Origin: Paraburkholderia atlantica
Lineage (GTDB): Bacteria; Pseudomonadota; Gammaproteobacteria; Burkholderiales; Burkholderiaceae
Assembly: GCF_009362785.1 (NCBI RefSeq)
Contig: NZ_WHNQ01000014.1
Coordinates: 124,001-188,000 of the forward strand
Reading direction: 5' to 3'
Length of the DNA: 64,000 nucleotides
The notes below the pieces were generated by a model that was given only the letters and a program-made list of their open reading frames with translations, did no database searches and was not told where the DNA came from. This document shows positions 33,862-42,567 of the stretch, one piece after another; positions within the stretch are counted from its first letter, which is position 1, and the number at the start of each line of letters is the position of its first letter. A program made the translations under genes and the position numbers.

Positions 33862-35094
33862 TCAGGAACCCATCATTTCATGCGTATTGAATTGCTGTGC
33901 TTCGACGCCTTCGGCGAGCGAATCGCCGTTCTTGCCGTGAAACGGTCCGACCGAAAAGCCGTGCTTCTTCAGGAGACCATGAGTATAAGAGACTGACCAT
34001 ACGGGCGGGCTACCGATGATGAAATCGGATGCGATGCCTTCCTGCCATGCCGAATAGCCTTCGGCAAAGCAGGTATAGCAGTCGCGGGTGGACGGCAGCC
34101 TGAACGGGAACGCGGTGTCGAGTTCAGCGGGCCCACGCGCGAAACATTCAATATAGAGCGTATGGCCGCGAGAAGCGAGTTCCGCTTCGACGCTTGCCGC
34201 GCGAGGGTGCGAATCGTCGATCCAGAACCGCGCGCGTTTGAGATCGGCGGCGCTCAGGTAAGGCACGCTCGTGCTGCTCGCCAGAATCGCGCCGTCGAAG
34301 TCAGGCAGCGGCGTGTCAGGGCTGAACGTATGCACCGATACTTTCGATTTGCCAAGCAGGTCCGACGCGAGCAGCTCGTTCGCCTGATCGGTCAGCAGGT
34401 TGATCTTGTCCGGCAGATCGATCAGCACCAGTTCCTTCGGCGCATCCTTGTAGAGCAGATATTTGGCGACGGTCGTGCCGAGCCGGCCGGCCGCGCCGAA
34501 CAGTGCGAGCTTCGTGTTGCCGAATTCGAGGTCGAGCTGCTCGCAGCAATGCATCGCCCAGTCCTTCAGCATCCCCGCGGTCGCCGCGTGGCCGGTCGTG
34601 ATGTGAGGCGGCTTGACCGGCCGGGGCAGCGCGCCGTAGTTGCAGGCATACGGCGTCGACGCGCCCATCGCGACCATGTTCAAGCCTGCCTTTCTGGCGA
34701 GTTCCAGCGCCGGAAAGAATTGCGTCTCGCGAAAGCGCTTGATGCCGCGCGGGCTGCCGAGCCACATTTCGAGCGGCACCGGGCAGGCGATATTCGCGCC
34801 GATCACCTGTGAGCCCGAATAGATCGGCGATGCGATGAAAGGCTTGGTCTTCCACAGCTCCTCTTCGAACGACTCGCTGCGTTCGCGAACGTTGTGAAAA
34901 GAAAATGAAAGCGTCTCCCAGTCGGTCGCGTGAAACAGAAAGCCGACTCCCCCCTGACGGGCCGGCAGGCTATCCCGGATCTGTTCCGGGTGAATTTCGT
35001 GTTTGAGCGCAAGCGGTGCACTATTCCGATGCAAAAGAAGTCCGGTTGGCTCGTTTGAAACGGTCGACAGGTCTTTAAGGAGAGCGGTTTTCAT
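33862..35094 (-). CDS. Acyl-thioester (acyl-ACP) reductase-like protein, AAR family relative
   Basis: 410-aa cytoplasmic protein. Residues 125-350 align by eye with cyanobacterial long-chain acyl-ACP reductase: FFPALELARKAGLNMVAMGA, TTGHAATAGML, the Rossmann motif LALFGAAGRLGTTVAKYL (residues about 197-213), SAADLKRARFWIDDSHPRAA, and DCYTCFAEG, in which C342 matches the thioester-forming Cys of AAR. It is longer than AAR (about 340 aa) at the N-terminus. It should reduce a fatty acyl-ACP or acyl-CoA to an aldehyde. Being the first gene of a two-gene unit with a CqsS-like kinase, it may make the molecule that the kinase senses. AAGGAAAAACC precedes the start. Confidence 0.7.
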   Translation of the reverse strand: MKTALLKDLSTVSNEPTGLLLHRNSAPLALKHEIHPEQIRDSLPARQGGVGFLFHATDWETLSFSFHNVRERSESFEEELWKTKPFIASPIYSGSQVIGANIACPVPLEMWLGSPRGIKRFRETQFFPALELARKAGLNMVAMGASTPYACNYGALPRPVKPPHITTGHAATAGMLKDWAMHCCEQLDLEFGNTKLALFGAAGRLGTTVAKYLLYKDAPKELVLIDLPDKINLLTDQANELLASDLLGKSKVSVHTFSPDTPLPDFDGAILASSTSVPYLSAADLKRARFWIDDSHPRAASVEAELASRGHTLYIECFARGPAELDTAFPFRLPSTRDCYTCFAEGYSAWQEGIASDFIIGSPPVWSVSYTHGLLKKHGFSVGPFHGKNGDSLAEGVEAQQFNTHEMMGS

Positions 35095-35345
35095 TGGTTT
35101 TTCCTTGGTTTTGATTAGACGCTGGAAAAGTCAGCGCGCGGCGTGGCCAGCCGGTTGGACCGGCAACCCTTCAACTCTAGAGAAATCCGCACCGATATGC
35201 CCGTCTGTTCGTGCACACAGAATTCACGAGCGGATTTAAGACGGGTTGCCCGCCGGGTGGGAATCGGCTGTGGGCAAACTTTTGAAAGAATTACGGCAGA
35301 ACTTTCGCTGTATTAAGGCACGTCGTGCGCCGTCCTCGAATGGCA
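35095..35345. promoter_or_regulatory. Leader of the reductase-kinase unit
   Basis: About 250 bp between the AAR-like gene and the pldA terminator. It contains a perfect 8-bp inverted repeat, AAATCCGC (35183-35190) and GCGGATTT (35230-35237), 39 bp apart. No convincing -35/-10 pair could be chosen. Confidence 0.35.
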
Positions 35346-35368
35346 AAAGGGCCGCTCGGCGGCCCTTT
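35342..35368 (-). terminator. Terminator of the phospholipase gene
   Basis: AAAGGGCCGC (35346-35355) and GCGGCCCTTT (35359-35368) pair perfectly around TCG. On the minus strand it is followed by TTTTGCC, and it sits 26 bp after the pldA stop; it could work in both directions. Confidence 0.85.
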
Positions 35369-35393
35369 GCTTGCATCTCAGGCGAATTCCGGA

Positions 35394-36791
35394 TTAGCGT
35401 GTGATGCTATAGCCGATTCGCGCAATCCAGCGATGCTGGTTGTAGTCGAGAATGTCCTCGCCATAACCGCTAAAGAAGCCGAGCCACACGTAACCGCCCC
35501 AGCGGCTGTTGATCAGCTTCGCCAATGGATAGGTGAACTGCGTATCGATGCTGCCCTTGCCGCCTTTCGTGCCTTTGCGCAGCGTCGTGTCCAGTTGCGC
35601 GCCATCGGGGCTGCCGTAGATGAACCGCAGATCGACATAGCCGCGGTAGTCGGCGATGTCGTGGTTCTCGCCGGCGATGTGCGTATAGTAATAAAACTTC
35701 GGCTCGATGGTCAGATGGTAGCCGTTGATGTCGCCGAAATCCCAGATCGGCTTCAGGAACACATAGTCGACGCCGCGCGATTCCGGACCGTCGCGGCCAT
35801 TCGATTCGTGCTCGTAGCCGGCCATCACGCCCATTCTGCTCCACCATTTGCTCTTCCAGCCGGTGTCTTCGAGGTAGTAGAAGAGTGCGGGCATATAGCT
35901 GGTGTCGCGGAACGGCGACGAGTACTCCTCGATAGCCCACAGCGAGGTTTGTGTATAGCCGAAGTACAGGTTGTCCACGAATCTACGCGAGCGCGGGTCG
36001 TCGGGAATGACGAGGCGGAACTTGAAGCTCAGCTGGAATTTCGCGAGATTGTCGCCATCCTGGCCCCAGCCGTCGGCGAAGTACATCGGCTCGTAGGCGG
36101 AGAAGCGGCTCAGGAAAGTATTGATTTGCGGCACCGGCGCATCTGGTCGCGACGGTGCGGGCGACGACGCGATCAGGCTCGACGACGACGGTGCGCCGCT
36201 CGCGGTGCCAGCCGTCGTCGTTGCATTGGCACCCCCGGCCGACGCGAGCGCCGCGTCCTTGCCGGAGCGCGGCGGACGCGTCAGCAGCACGTACGATGGC
36301 GACACGTCGAGATCCGGCACGTCGATCTGCATCGCGCCGCGCGCCCATTCGGGCCACGTGCCGGTATAGCGCACCGCCTTCAGTTCGCCGGCGGCGAGTT
36401 TCAGATGCTCGGGTGCGCCGCTTTCGCGCGTGAGCGCGAGCCGATGCGGTACTACGTCGGTATTACTGACCGCAATGTTCAATTGCGCCGGCACGTCGAC
36501 TTCGGTGCCGCCGGGTTGATCGCCGGCATAGACAATCGTCACTTCGAGGGGAGTGCTCGAGAGCGCCTCGCGCGGTGGACGCAACACGGAAACGCCGGCG
36601 ACGCTATACGCGCAGTAGCCGCCGAGCACCAGCGCGCTGATGCAAAGCGATAACCGGGGGAGAAGTCTGGAGAGCGAGCGGGAAAGCGAGCCGTAAAGCG
36701 GACTTGACGATAATCGGGAACCACGCGAGCGGCGGCTGCGGATGGCGGACGGGCGGCCTTTCTTCACGCGAGACATCGATCGATTCCGCAC
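35394..36791 (-). CDS. pldA: Outer-membrane phospholipase A (OMPLA/PldA)
   Basis: 465-aa predicted outer-membrane phospholipase. The C-terminal barrel has the catalytic His-Ser in AGYEHESNGRDG, with downstream Asn/Gly as in OMPLA, and SAYEPMYFADGW and LYFGYTQTSLWAI are family-like. The N-terminal part is unusually long: Arg-rich start, one hydrophobic segment (LSLCISALVLGGYCAYSVAG) serving as signal, then an Ig-like stretch of about 150 residues and a Ser/Ala/Thr-rich linker. GTG at 36791 was chosen because AGGAG lies 6 bp upstream; ATG at 36776 is the alternative. It would hydrolyse mislocalised phospholipids. Confidence 0.87.
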   Translation of the reverse strand: MRNRSMSRVKKGRPSAIRSRRSRGSRLSSSPLYGSLSRSLSRLLPRLSLCISALVLGGYCAYSVAGVSVLRPPREALSSTPLEVTIVYAGDQPGGTEVDVPAQLNIAVSNTDVVPHRLALTRESGAPEHLKLAAGELKAVRYTGTWPEWARGAMQIDVPDLDVSPSYVLLTRPPRSGKDAALASAGGANATTTAGTASGAPSSSSLIASSPAPSRPDAPVPQINTFLSRFSAYEPMYFADGWGQDGDNLAKFQLSFKFRLVIPDDPRSRRFVDNLYFGYTQTSLWAIEEYSSPFRDTSYMPALFYYLEDTGWKSKWWSRMGVMAGYEHESNGRDGPESRGVDYVFLKPIWDFGDINGYHLTIEPKFYYYTHIAGENHDIADYRGYVDLRFIYGSPDGAQLDTTLRKGTKGGKGSIDTQFTYPLAKLINSRWGGYVWLGFFSGYGEDILDYNQHRWIARIGYSITR

Positions 36792-37164
36792 ACGAAGCTC
36801 CTGGTGGTCTACGAGTTCAGGTCGCAATGAGACGATAGCGTTAAGGCGTGCAATTGGGTAGCAAATCAGGTCCGTGTGTGTCGTTGCGGAAACGGCGGTG
36901 CATGCCGATTCCCGCTGACTGGTTTTTTGCCTATTCTGCCAGCGCTATTTCGGAATGCGTGAGTGGAAAAATGAATTAGGAGCGCTACGAGTGCAAATAG
37001 CGCGGCGGAAGTGCGGATAATGCGGGCGTGTCGTTGCATTTGCGCAACGAAGCTTTAAATGTCAAATCGCGTGTCACTCGCAATCCTATGTAATTGCGCG
37101 TCAATTGGCGACTCGCTTTCGCGATAATTCGTCGCGCGGCCAATGCGATGGCTGAATGCTTTCT
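36792..37164. other. Spacer with no recognised gene
   Basis: About 370 bp between pldA and the broken dioxygenase. The part from about 36840 to 37100 is noticeably richer in A and T than the flanking genes. No conserved frame, terminator or repeat was seen. Confidence 0.5.
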
Positions 37165-37691
37165 TCAATAGGCGAATTTCCGGTATTGCTCCGGCGCACA
37201 CGCATCGTCGAGTTCGCTTACGCGCGGCATATGGCGCAGCAGGCGTTTCGCGCGTGGCGCCAATTGTTGATAGACGCGCGTCTTCGGAGCGCATCCGATG
37301 CGTGCCGAGCGTGGTTTCGAGCGGGCCGTTCTCGAGCGTGACGTCGCACAGCGGGAAGTTGACCGCGAGATGGAACGACGGGGTTTCCGCTTCGCCGTCG
37401 AACAGCGCGGGTGTGTCGCGATGAATCTCCTGATACGTCGAGCCGTTCAATGGCGTGGCGGTGGCCAGTTGGCACATCACGGGGTCGTCGCCGGCCACGC
37501 GCTCGACGATGCCGAGCACGTCCGATTCACAGAAGATCGACTGATCGGCGAATACCCCGTGAACGGCAGCGTGATGTAGTGCCGGTTTTCGCCTCGCACC
37601 ACGGTCGCCTGCGCGGCGATCTGCTGTTGCAGCAATCGCGTTCGAGCGTCGCTGCGTAGTCATCGAGTTGTTCGATCGAAGAGCGGCCCAC
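37165..37691 (-). pseudogene. Degraded PhyH-family Fe(II)/2-oxoglutarate dioxygenase
   Basis: Pieces of a phytanoyl-CoA dioxygenase-like protein occur in three frames. A GTG start (37691, after GGGGA) gives VGRSSIEQLDDYAATLERD. A second frame gives LLQQQIAAQATVVRGENRHY and ITLPFTG. A third gives QSIFCESDVLGIVERV, STYQEIHRDTPALF (the H-x-D metal pair) and LCDVTLENGPLETTLGTHRM. The C-terminal end reads QQLAPRAKRLLRHMPRVSEL and EQYRKFAY before the stop at 37165. At least two frameshifts and loss of the distal His/Arg segment make it non-functional. It trails the DedA-PAP2 gene on the same strand by about 60 bp. Confidence 0.8.
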
Positions 37692-37750
37692 GGTTGTCCC
37701 CTTTATCGAGTCGTTGAGTCGGGGTTGCCCAGGTAGCCTGCATATGACGA

Positions 37751-39754
37751 TCATTCCATCGGCGAGACCAGCAGCGACACCGGTACGCCGTGACAATCGA
37801 CTTCCGCGAGGAACGTCGCGCCGAGCTCTTCGCCCAACCTGGTGCGCGCGTCGATCGGACTTCCATTGCGGTCGATGCGCAGAATGTTCAGCGGCCAGGA
37901 CGGCCGCGTCAACCGCTCGTGCGCGAACGCGCCGACCCACAGCGGCGCCGCGGAGGCGCCGTTGCCGACCGCGTAACCGCTCGGCCAGAAACGAAGCACA
38001 TAACGTTCCTCGCGCGATTCGCCCGGCCGCATGAAGACCAGCGACGACGGCACGCCATTGTTCAGCTTCGGCAGCACCGGCAACGACACCGCCGCGACGT
38101 CGGGCGAAGCGAGCGACAGCAGGCTGTGAGCGGACACGTCGGTGCCCTCGACCCAGCCCTGCGCGCGCAGTAGCTCGCGGATCGAAGCGGGTTCGGAAAC
38201 CCATTGCAGCGTCAGCGGCTCCTTGTGATCGCCGCCCATGTCGGAGCGATAGCACGGCAGCCGCTTCCACTCGGAGTGCGTCCACTGCGCCAGCGTGAAC
38301 TGCACGGGTGGTGGTTGCGGCGCGCTGTTCGGCGGCGTCGGCATCGCGACGCCGAGCTGCACGCCGACGCTGAGCACCACCACCGCGAGCACCACCAGCG
38401 GCATGAAACGGCGCGGTGGCGGCGGCCGCGGATGCCGCCAGATCGCCGTCAGCGCGATCAGCGTGACCCATACATAGGCGAGCGCCGCGCCGCCGATTGC
38501 GTCGGACACCCAGTAGCGGCCGAAGTAGACGCCCGCGAGCGCGACCACGATCACGACGATGATGCTCGCGCCGGCAACCAGCACGCCTTCGAGCTTGTCG
38601 ACCCGACGCGCGAGCAGAAACGCGAGAAAGCCGTAGACGATCACCGTCGCGGCGACGTGATTGCTCGGAAACACAAAGTGGCCGGTCATCAACTCATTGG
38701 GCGGGGCGCGGCGCATCGCGAGTTGCAGGCCGAGAATCAGCAGCTGCGAAAACACGACCGCCGCGAGCCAGTAGGTGATCGTGCGCCAGCGCCGCTCCCA
38801 TATCATCCACAGTGCAACCGTGACGACCAGCGCGAGCAGCGTGATGCCGCTGCCGAGCGTCCCGAGCGCCGCGAGCACCGTGTCGCCCCACGGCGTGCGC
38901 ACCGATTGCAGAAAGTGATAGACGGACAGATCGATGGTGGTCAACGGATCGCCGCTGACGACGTCTTCAAGGACCCCAATGAAAAGCGCGCCGGCCACCA
39001 GCACGATCAGCGATGCCATGAGCAGGTGGGTCGCATCGGGCGTGTCGGGGTCGAGCATGCGGCGTGCGATGCGGCCGAGCGGGCCCGGATGGCGGCACGC
39101 CCAGGAGCCGAGATGACGGCCCGCCGCGCTCGACCACGCATTCGCGTGCGATACCAGGAACCCCGCGCCGCGAAAGCTGAGCCACACGATGCACACCAGC
39201 ATCGCGATGATCACGACGAGCCGGAACGACACCGCGCCCGCGAGCAGCACCGACGCGCCGAACACGACGCCGGGCAGGATGTGCGCGGGCGCCCACAGCA
39301 ATGCGGACAGCACGTTGATCGCGAGGAAGCGCAGCGGTGGCATGCCCATCATGCCCGCGACGACGGGCACGATCGCCCGCAATGGGCCGATGAAGCGGGC
39401 GAGCACGACGCTCTTCGCGCCATGCTTGAGAAAGAAGCGCTGGCCCGCGTCGAGTACGCCGGGGTGTGTGCGGAACGGCCACAAAGTGACGATGCGCTCC
39501 TTGTAGCGATCGCCGAGCCAGAAGCTGGCGCCGTCGCCGGCGACCGCGCCGATGATCGCCCACACGAAGACCCAGGCAAGGCTCAGCGAGCCGGTGCCGG
39601 TCAGCGCGCCGGCGAGGAACATCGCGGTGCTGCCGGGGACGAAGGTGCCGATGACCGCGATGGATTCGAAAAAAGCGGCGAGGAACACGACCGCGAGCAT
39701 CCACGTCGAGTGGCCGGCGAGCAGATGCAAAAGGTGGCTGTAGGCGTGCTCCAT
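37751..39754 (-). CDS. DedA-PAP2-LssY_C fusion membrane protein
   Basis: 667-aa protein. Residues 1-200 form a DedA domain (VFLAAFFESIAVIGTFVPGS; LARFIGPLRAIVPVVAGMM). Residues about 230-450 form a PAP2 phosphatase-like domain, and the last 180 form the soluble LssY C-terminal domain (HSEWKRLPCYRSDMGGDHK onward). The PAP2 active site is eroded: PSGH is FPSNHV with His kept, but the third motif reads AGVYFGRYWVSD, with Gly and Tyr where Arg and His are expected. Phosphatase activity is therefore doubtful while lipid transport by the DedA part may remain. LssY was named in Legionella near type I secretion genes; the function is unknown. Confidence 0.87.
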   Translation of the reverse strand: MEHAYSHLLHLLAGHSTWMLAVVFLAAFFESIAVIGTFVPGSTAMFLAGALTGTGSLSLAWVFVWAIIGAVAGDGASFWLGDRYKERIVTLWPFRTHPGVLDAGQRFFLKHGAKSVVLARFIGPLRAIVPVVAGMMGMPPLRFLAINVLSALLWAPAHILPGVVFGASVLLAGAVSFRLVVIIAMLVCIVWLSFRGAGFLVSHANAWSSAAGRHLGSWACRHPGPLGRIARRMLDPDTPDATHLLMASLIVLVAGALFIGVLEDVVSGDPLTTIDLSVYHFLQSVRTPWGDTVLAALGTLGSGITLLALVVTVALWMIWERRWRTITYWLAAVVFSQLLILGLQLAMRRAPPNELMTGHFVFPSNHVAATVIVYGFLAFLLARRVDKLEGVLVAGASIIVVIVVALAGVYFGRYWVSDAIGGAALAYVWVTLIALTAIWRHPRPPPPRRFMPLVVLAVVVLSVGVQLGVAMPTPPNSAPQPPPVQFTLAQWTHSEWKRLPCYRSDMGGDHKEPLTLQWVSEPASIRELLRAQGWVEGTDVSAHSLLSLASPDVAAVSLPVLPKLNNGVPSSLVFMRPGESREERYVLRFWPSGYAVGNGASAAPLWVGAFAHERLTRPSWPLNILRIDRNGSPIDARTRLGEELGATFLAEVDCHGVPVSLLVSPME

Positions 39755-39907
39755 CGTGCGCGATCGGCGGTTCTCGGGCGTGACGATCGATCATAACGCG
39801 CACGCGCAAACGGTGGGCGCGAGCGGGAGCGGTGCTTGTGCATCGGTCGGGCGATCGGCTCAGAATAGATGTCGTGGCTCGGCGGATCGATGCGCTTGGG
39901 GGGAGCT

Positions 39908-40291
39908 ATGAAGACAGCAACAGGTGAGATCGTGTGGTCAGCGTTGCTTGTGACGCTGTTGACGGTGGGGGGCGCGGGGACGGTCGAAGCTCAGCAGCTG
40001 GGCAATCCTGGCGGCAGCCAGGCCGGAACTCGTGCGGGCAACAACGCCGGTACCAGCGCGGGCAGCGGCAATGCGGCTGTCGGCGGCGCAACGGGCATCG
40101 GTACCGGCGTCAGTCCGAGTGCGATGCCGGGGCCCGGCATGTCGGCGGGTGGCTCGTATGGGCTCGGCTCCGGTGGCGCGACCGGCTCGGGCGGCGCGCT
40201 CAACAACATGCGCGCGAACGGCACGGCGCTCTACATGAGTCCCGACCCGCGCGCGCCGAACGTGACCGGCCGCGCGGCGCCGCCGCGCTAG
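39908..40291 (+). CDS. Small Gly/Ala-rich secreted protein
   Basis: 127-aa protein of unknown function. The signal peptide is VWSALLVTLLTVGGAGTVEAQQ; the mature part is low-complexity (runs such as GGSQAGTRAGNNAGTSAGSG) and ends LYMSPDPRAPNVTGRAAPPR. GGGGGGAGCT precedes the start at 39908. Divergent from the DedA-PAP2 gene and 44 bp ahead of osmC. Composition alone suggests a periplasmic or surface protein. Confidence 0.65.
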   Translation: MKTATGEIVWSALLVTLLTVGGAGTVEAQQLGNPGGSQAGTRAGNNAGTSAGSGNAAVGGATGIGTGVSPSAMPGPGMSAGGSYGLGSGGATGSGGALNNMRANGTALYMSPDPRAPNVTGRAAPPR

Positions 40292-40335
40292 GGCCGCGTA
40301 TAGAATGCAGATCCGATCGACCACAGGGGAAGGGA

Positions 40336-40812
40336 ATGGCACACGGCGAGCACAAGTACCGCGTATCGGTGCAATGGACCGGCAATCGCGGCAGCGGCAC
40401 CTCGGGCTACCGCGACTACGGCCGCGACCACGTGATTTCTTCCGACCGCAAGCCGGACATTCCGGGTTCGTCGGACCCGGCGTTTTTCGGCGACGCGGCG
40501 CGCTGGAATCCCGAGGACCTGCTGGTCGCGTCGGCGAGCGCGTGTCACAAGCTGTGGTATCTGCATCTGTGCTCGGACGCGGGCATCGTGGTGCTCGACT
40601 ATCGCGACAACGCCGAAGGCACGATGCTCGATTCCCCTCACGAAGGCCGCTTTTCGCAGATCGTGCTGCGCCCGCGCGTGACGATCCGCGAGGGCGGCGA
40701 CGTCGAGCAGGCGATGCATCTGCATCACGTCGCGCATCAGAAGTGCTACATCGCGAACTCGGTCAACTTTCCGATTCTCTGCGAAGCGGTGGTGGAGACG
40801 GCTGCGCGTTGA
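40336..40812 (+). CDS. OsmC-family peroxiredoxin-like protein
   Basis: 158-aa OsmC/Ohr-fold protein. The two redox Cys are in LLVASASACHKLWYL and HHVAHQKCYIANSVNFP, the spacing expected for thiol-dependent hydroperoxide reduction. The opening HKYRVSVQWTGNRGSGTSGY matches the YhfA-like OsmC branch. GGGGAAGGGA lies right before the start. Cytoplasmic. Confidence 0.9.
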   Translation: MAHGEHKYRVSVQWTGNRGSGTSGYRDYGRDHVISSDRKPDIPGSSDPAFFGDAARWNPEDLLVASASACHKLWYLHLCSDAGIVVLDYRDNAEGTMLDSPHEGRFSQIVLRPRVTIREGGDVEQAMHLHHVAHQKCYIANSVNFPILCEAVVETAAR

Positions 40813-40886
40813 CGCGCATGCGGTGGTGCCGGGCATGCGAGCCCGCTGCCGAGCGGGGCGCCGGCCAGCCGGTCGCTAGCGCTAGC

Positions 40887-41120
40887 TCAACGATTGCCGT
40901 CGAGCAGATCGCCGAGCAGTTCGTCGAACGCGGCTTGCGCGTCTTCGAGTTCCTGCAGCGCGGCATCGAAAGTCTGCAACGCAAATTGCGAGGGTTTGCC
41001 GCTGCCTGCCGGCGGGAATTGCGATTGCAGCGACGCGAACGCCGTCTGCACACGCTTGGTGGCGGTCAACACGCGTTCCATTGCGGCGGTTTCTTCGGCT
41101 CGCGCCTTGTCGTGATCCAT
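40887..41120 (-). CDS. Small coiled-coil protein, unknown function
   Basis: 77-aa acidic, helix-rich protein (ATKRVQTAFASLQSQFP; FDAALQELEDAQAAFDELLG) with no signal peptide or cysteine. GGGAGTTCTC directly before the ATG and the regular heptad pattern support a real gene. No family was recognised. It sits downstream of the Lrp-type gene on the same strand (86 bp). Confidence 0.6.
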   Translation of the reverse strand: MDHDKARAEETAAMERVLTATKRVQTAFASLQSQFPPAGSGKPSQFALQTFDAALQELEDAQAAFDELLGDLLDGNR

Positions 41121-41206
41121 GAGAACTCCCGGAGTCTCGGGTTGCGTCGGAACGGCTCGCGCCGCTCCAAAAGGGGACTAAAGGGGTGACTATGCCACGT
41201 TCGCGC

Positions 41207-41677
41207 TCACGACAGCGGCAGACCGCCAAACGCTTTCACTTCGCGCAACGATAAGGCCGATTCCACCGACGTCACGCCCGGCAGGCTGCGCAGTTCGTCG
41301 CGCATGAAGGTGCCGTAGTCGTCGAGGTCGCGCGCGACGATCTGCAGGATGTAGTCGGCGCTGCCCGACACGTTGTGGCACGACAGGATACGCGGGATCG
41401 CCTGCACCTCGCGCTCGAAGCGCGTCGCCACCACGCGATCGTGCACCGCGAAGCGCACCAGCACGAATGCGACCACGCCCAGACCGAGCCCGGCGCGCGA
41501 CAGCACTGCGCGGTAACGGTCGATGTAACCATCGTTCTCCAGACGTTTCAGACGGCGCGCGCACGGCGTTTCGCTGAGGCCGACCATGTCGGCGAGACGC
41601 GCAATCGACATGCGCCCGTCGTTTTGCAGCGCGGCGAGAATTGCGCGGTCGGTTTTGTCGAGATCGTCGGCGGACAT
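41207..41677 (-). CDS. Lrp/AsnC-family transcriptional regulator
   Basis: 156-aa Lrp-type regulator. The helix-turn-helix is DRAILAALQNDGRMSIARLA plus VGLSETPCARRLKRLENDGY; the ligand-binding RAM domain has ILSCHNVSGSADYILQIVAR and LPGVTSVESALSLREVK. It is divergent from a LysE-type exporter over a 156-bp AT-rich spacer, the standard pairing in which an amino acid induces its own export. Confidence 0.92.
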   Translation of the reverse strand: MSADDLDKTDRAILAALQNDGRMSIARLADMVGLSETPCARRLKRLENDGYIDRYRAVLSRAGLGLGVVAFVLVRFAVHDRVVATRFEREVQAIPRILSCHNVSGSADYILQIVARDLDDYGTFMRDELRSLPGVTSVESALSLREVKAFGGLPLS

Positions 41678-41833
41678 GGTCGGGAGGTGGGTTCTGCGGA
41701 TTGGTGGAAGGCGCCATCGGATAACGAAATATTAGCGCATTCCACTATTTTATTATTCGCCCAAGCCGAAAATCGCCAGCAAACCCTCCGCCTCCGATAG
41801 CAACATGGAGGCTCGAACAACAAGGAGGCTCCG

Positions 41834-42514
41834 ATGATTTCCGCTCACCTGCTGGCCGTCTACGTGGCGGCATTGGTTGTCGTTTATGCGGTGCCTGGGC
41901 CGGACATGGCGCTGATCCTGCAAACCAGCATCGCGCGCGGCGTGCGCAGCGGCTTCGCGGCCGCGGCGGGGCTCGGCGTGTCGCGCGCGACGCACGTGAC
42001 GCTGTCGGCGTGCGGCATGGCGGCGCTGCTGCGCAACGCGCCGTGGCTGTACGACGCGGTGCGCTATGCGGGCGCGGTCTATCTCGCGTGGATCGGGATT
42101 CAGATCTTCCGCTCGCCCGGGTTCGCGTTGCCCGTCGGTTCACGCGACAAGCAAACGGCGGGCGCGTCGCGAATGGAATCCACTCCTTCGAGGGATGCGG
42201 ATACAGAGGCGCGGCCGTTGCGGACCGCGTTCGTCAAAGGTCTGCTGACGAATCTGCTCAATCCGAAGGCCCTACTGTTCTGCTCGGTGCTGTTGCCGCA
42301 ATTCGTGCGGCCGGAAGCGGGGCCGGTGGCGTGGCAGATGATCGAGCTCGGTGTCGTGCTGCTCGCGATCGGCGCATGCTTCGACGCGTTGTATGCGATC
42401 GGCGCCGCCCGCATCGCCAACTGGATGCGCGCCCATCCTCTGGCGCAGACGCTGCAACGCTGGACGTTTTCGGCTGCGTTGATCGGCTTCGCGCTGCGCC
42501 TTTCGCTGGATTGA
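41834..42514 (+). CDS. LysE/RhtB-family amino-acid exporter
   Basis: 226-aa inner-membrane protein with about six helices. VVVYAVPGPDMALILQTSIA is the family signature, followed by GVRSGFAAAAGLGVSRATHV and LLTNLLNPKALLFCSVLLPQF. It is slightly longer than usual because of a hydrophilic insert (about residues 100-130). The substrate is probably an amino acid recognised by the divergent Lrp-type regulator. AAGGAGG precedes the start. Confidence 0.92.
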   Translation: MISAHLLAVYVAALVVVYAVPGPDMALILQTSIARGVRSGFAAAAGLGVSRATHVTLSACGMAALLRNAPWLYDAVRYAGAVYLAWIGIQIFRSPGFALPVGSRDKQTAGASRMESTPSRDADTEARPLRTAFVKGLLTNLLNPKALLFCSVLLPQFVRPEAGPVAWQMIELGVVLLAIGACFDALYAIGAARIANWMRAHPLAQTLQRWTFSAALIGFALRLSLD

Positions 42515-42567
42515 AACTCGAGGCTGGCGCGAGTTTGCGTGAGTGGCCGACCGGCGACGCCCGCCGC

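Noticed and set aside
31197-33890. 897-codon open frame antisense to the hybrid kinase
   Set aside because: It mirrors the kinase codon pattern, has no recognisable domain and covers two convergent genes.
38204-39796. 530-codon open frame antisense to the DedA-PAP2 gene
   Set aside because: Low-complexity Arg/His/Asp composition typical of antisense frames; the minus-strand gene has clear domains.
40861-40886. Possible terminator between osmC and the coiled-coil gene
   Set aside because: Only short imperfect repeats (GCTAGCGCTAGC) and no T tract.
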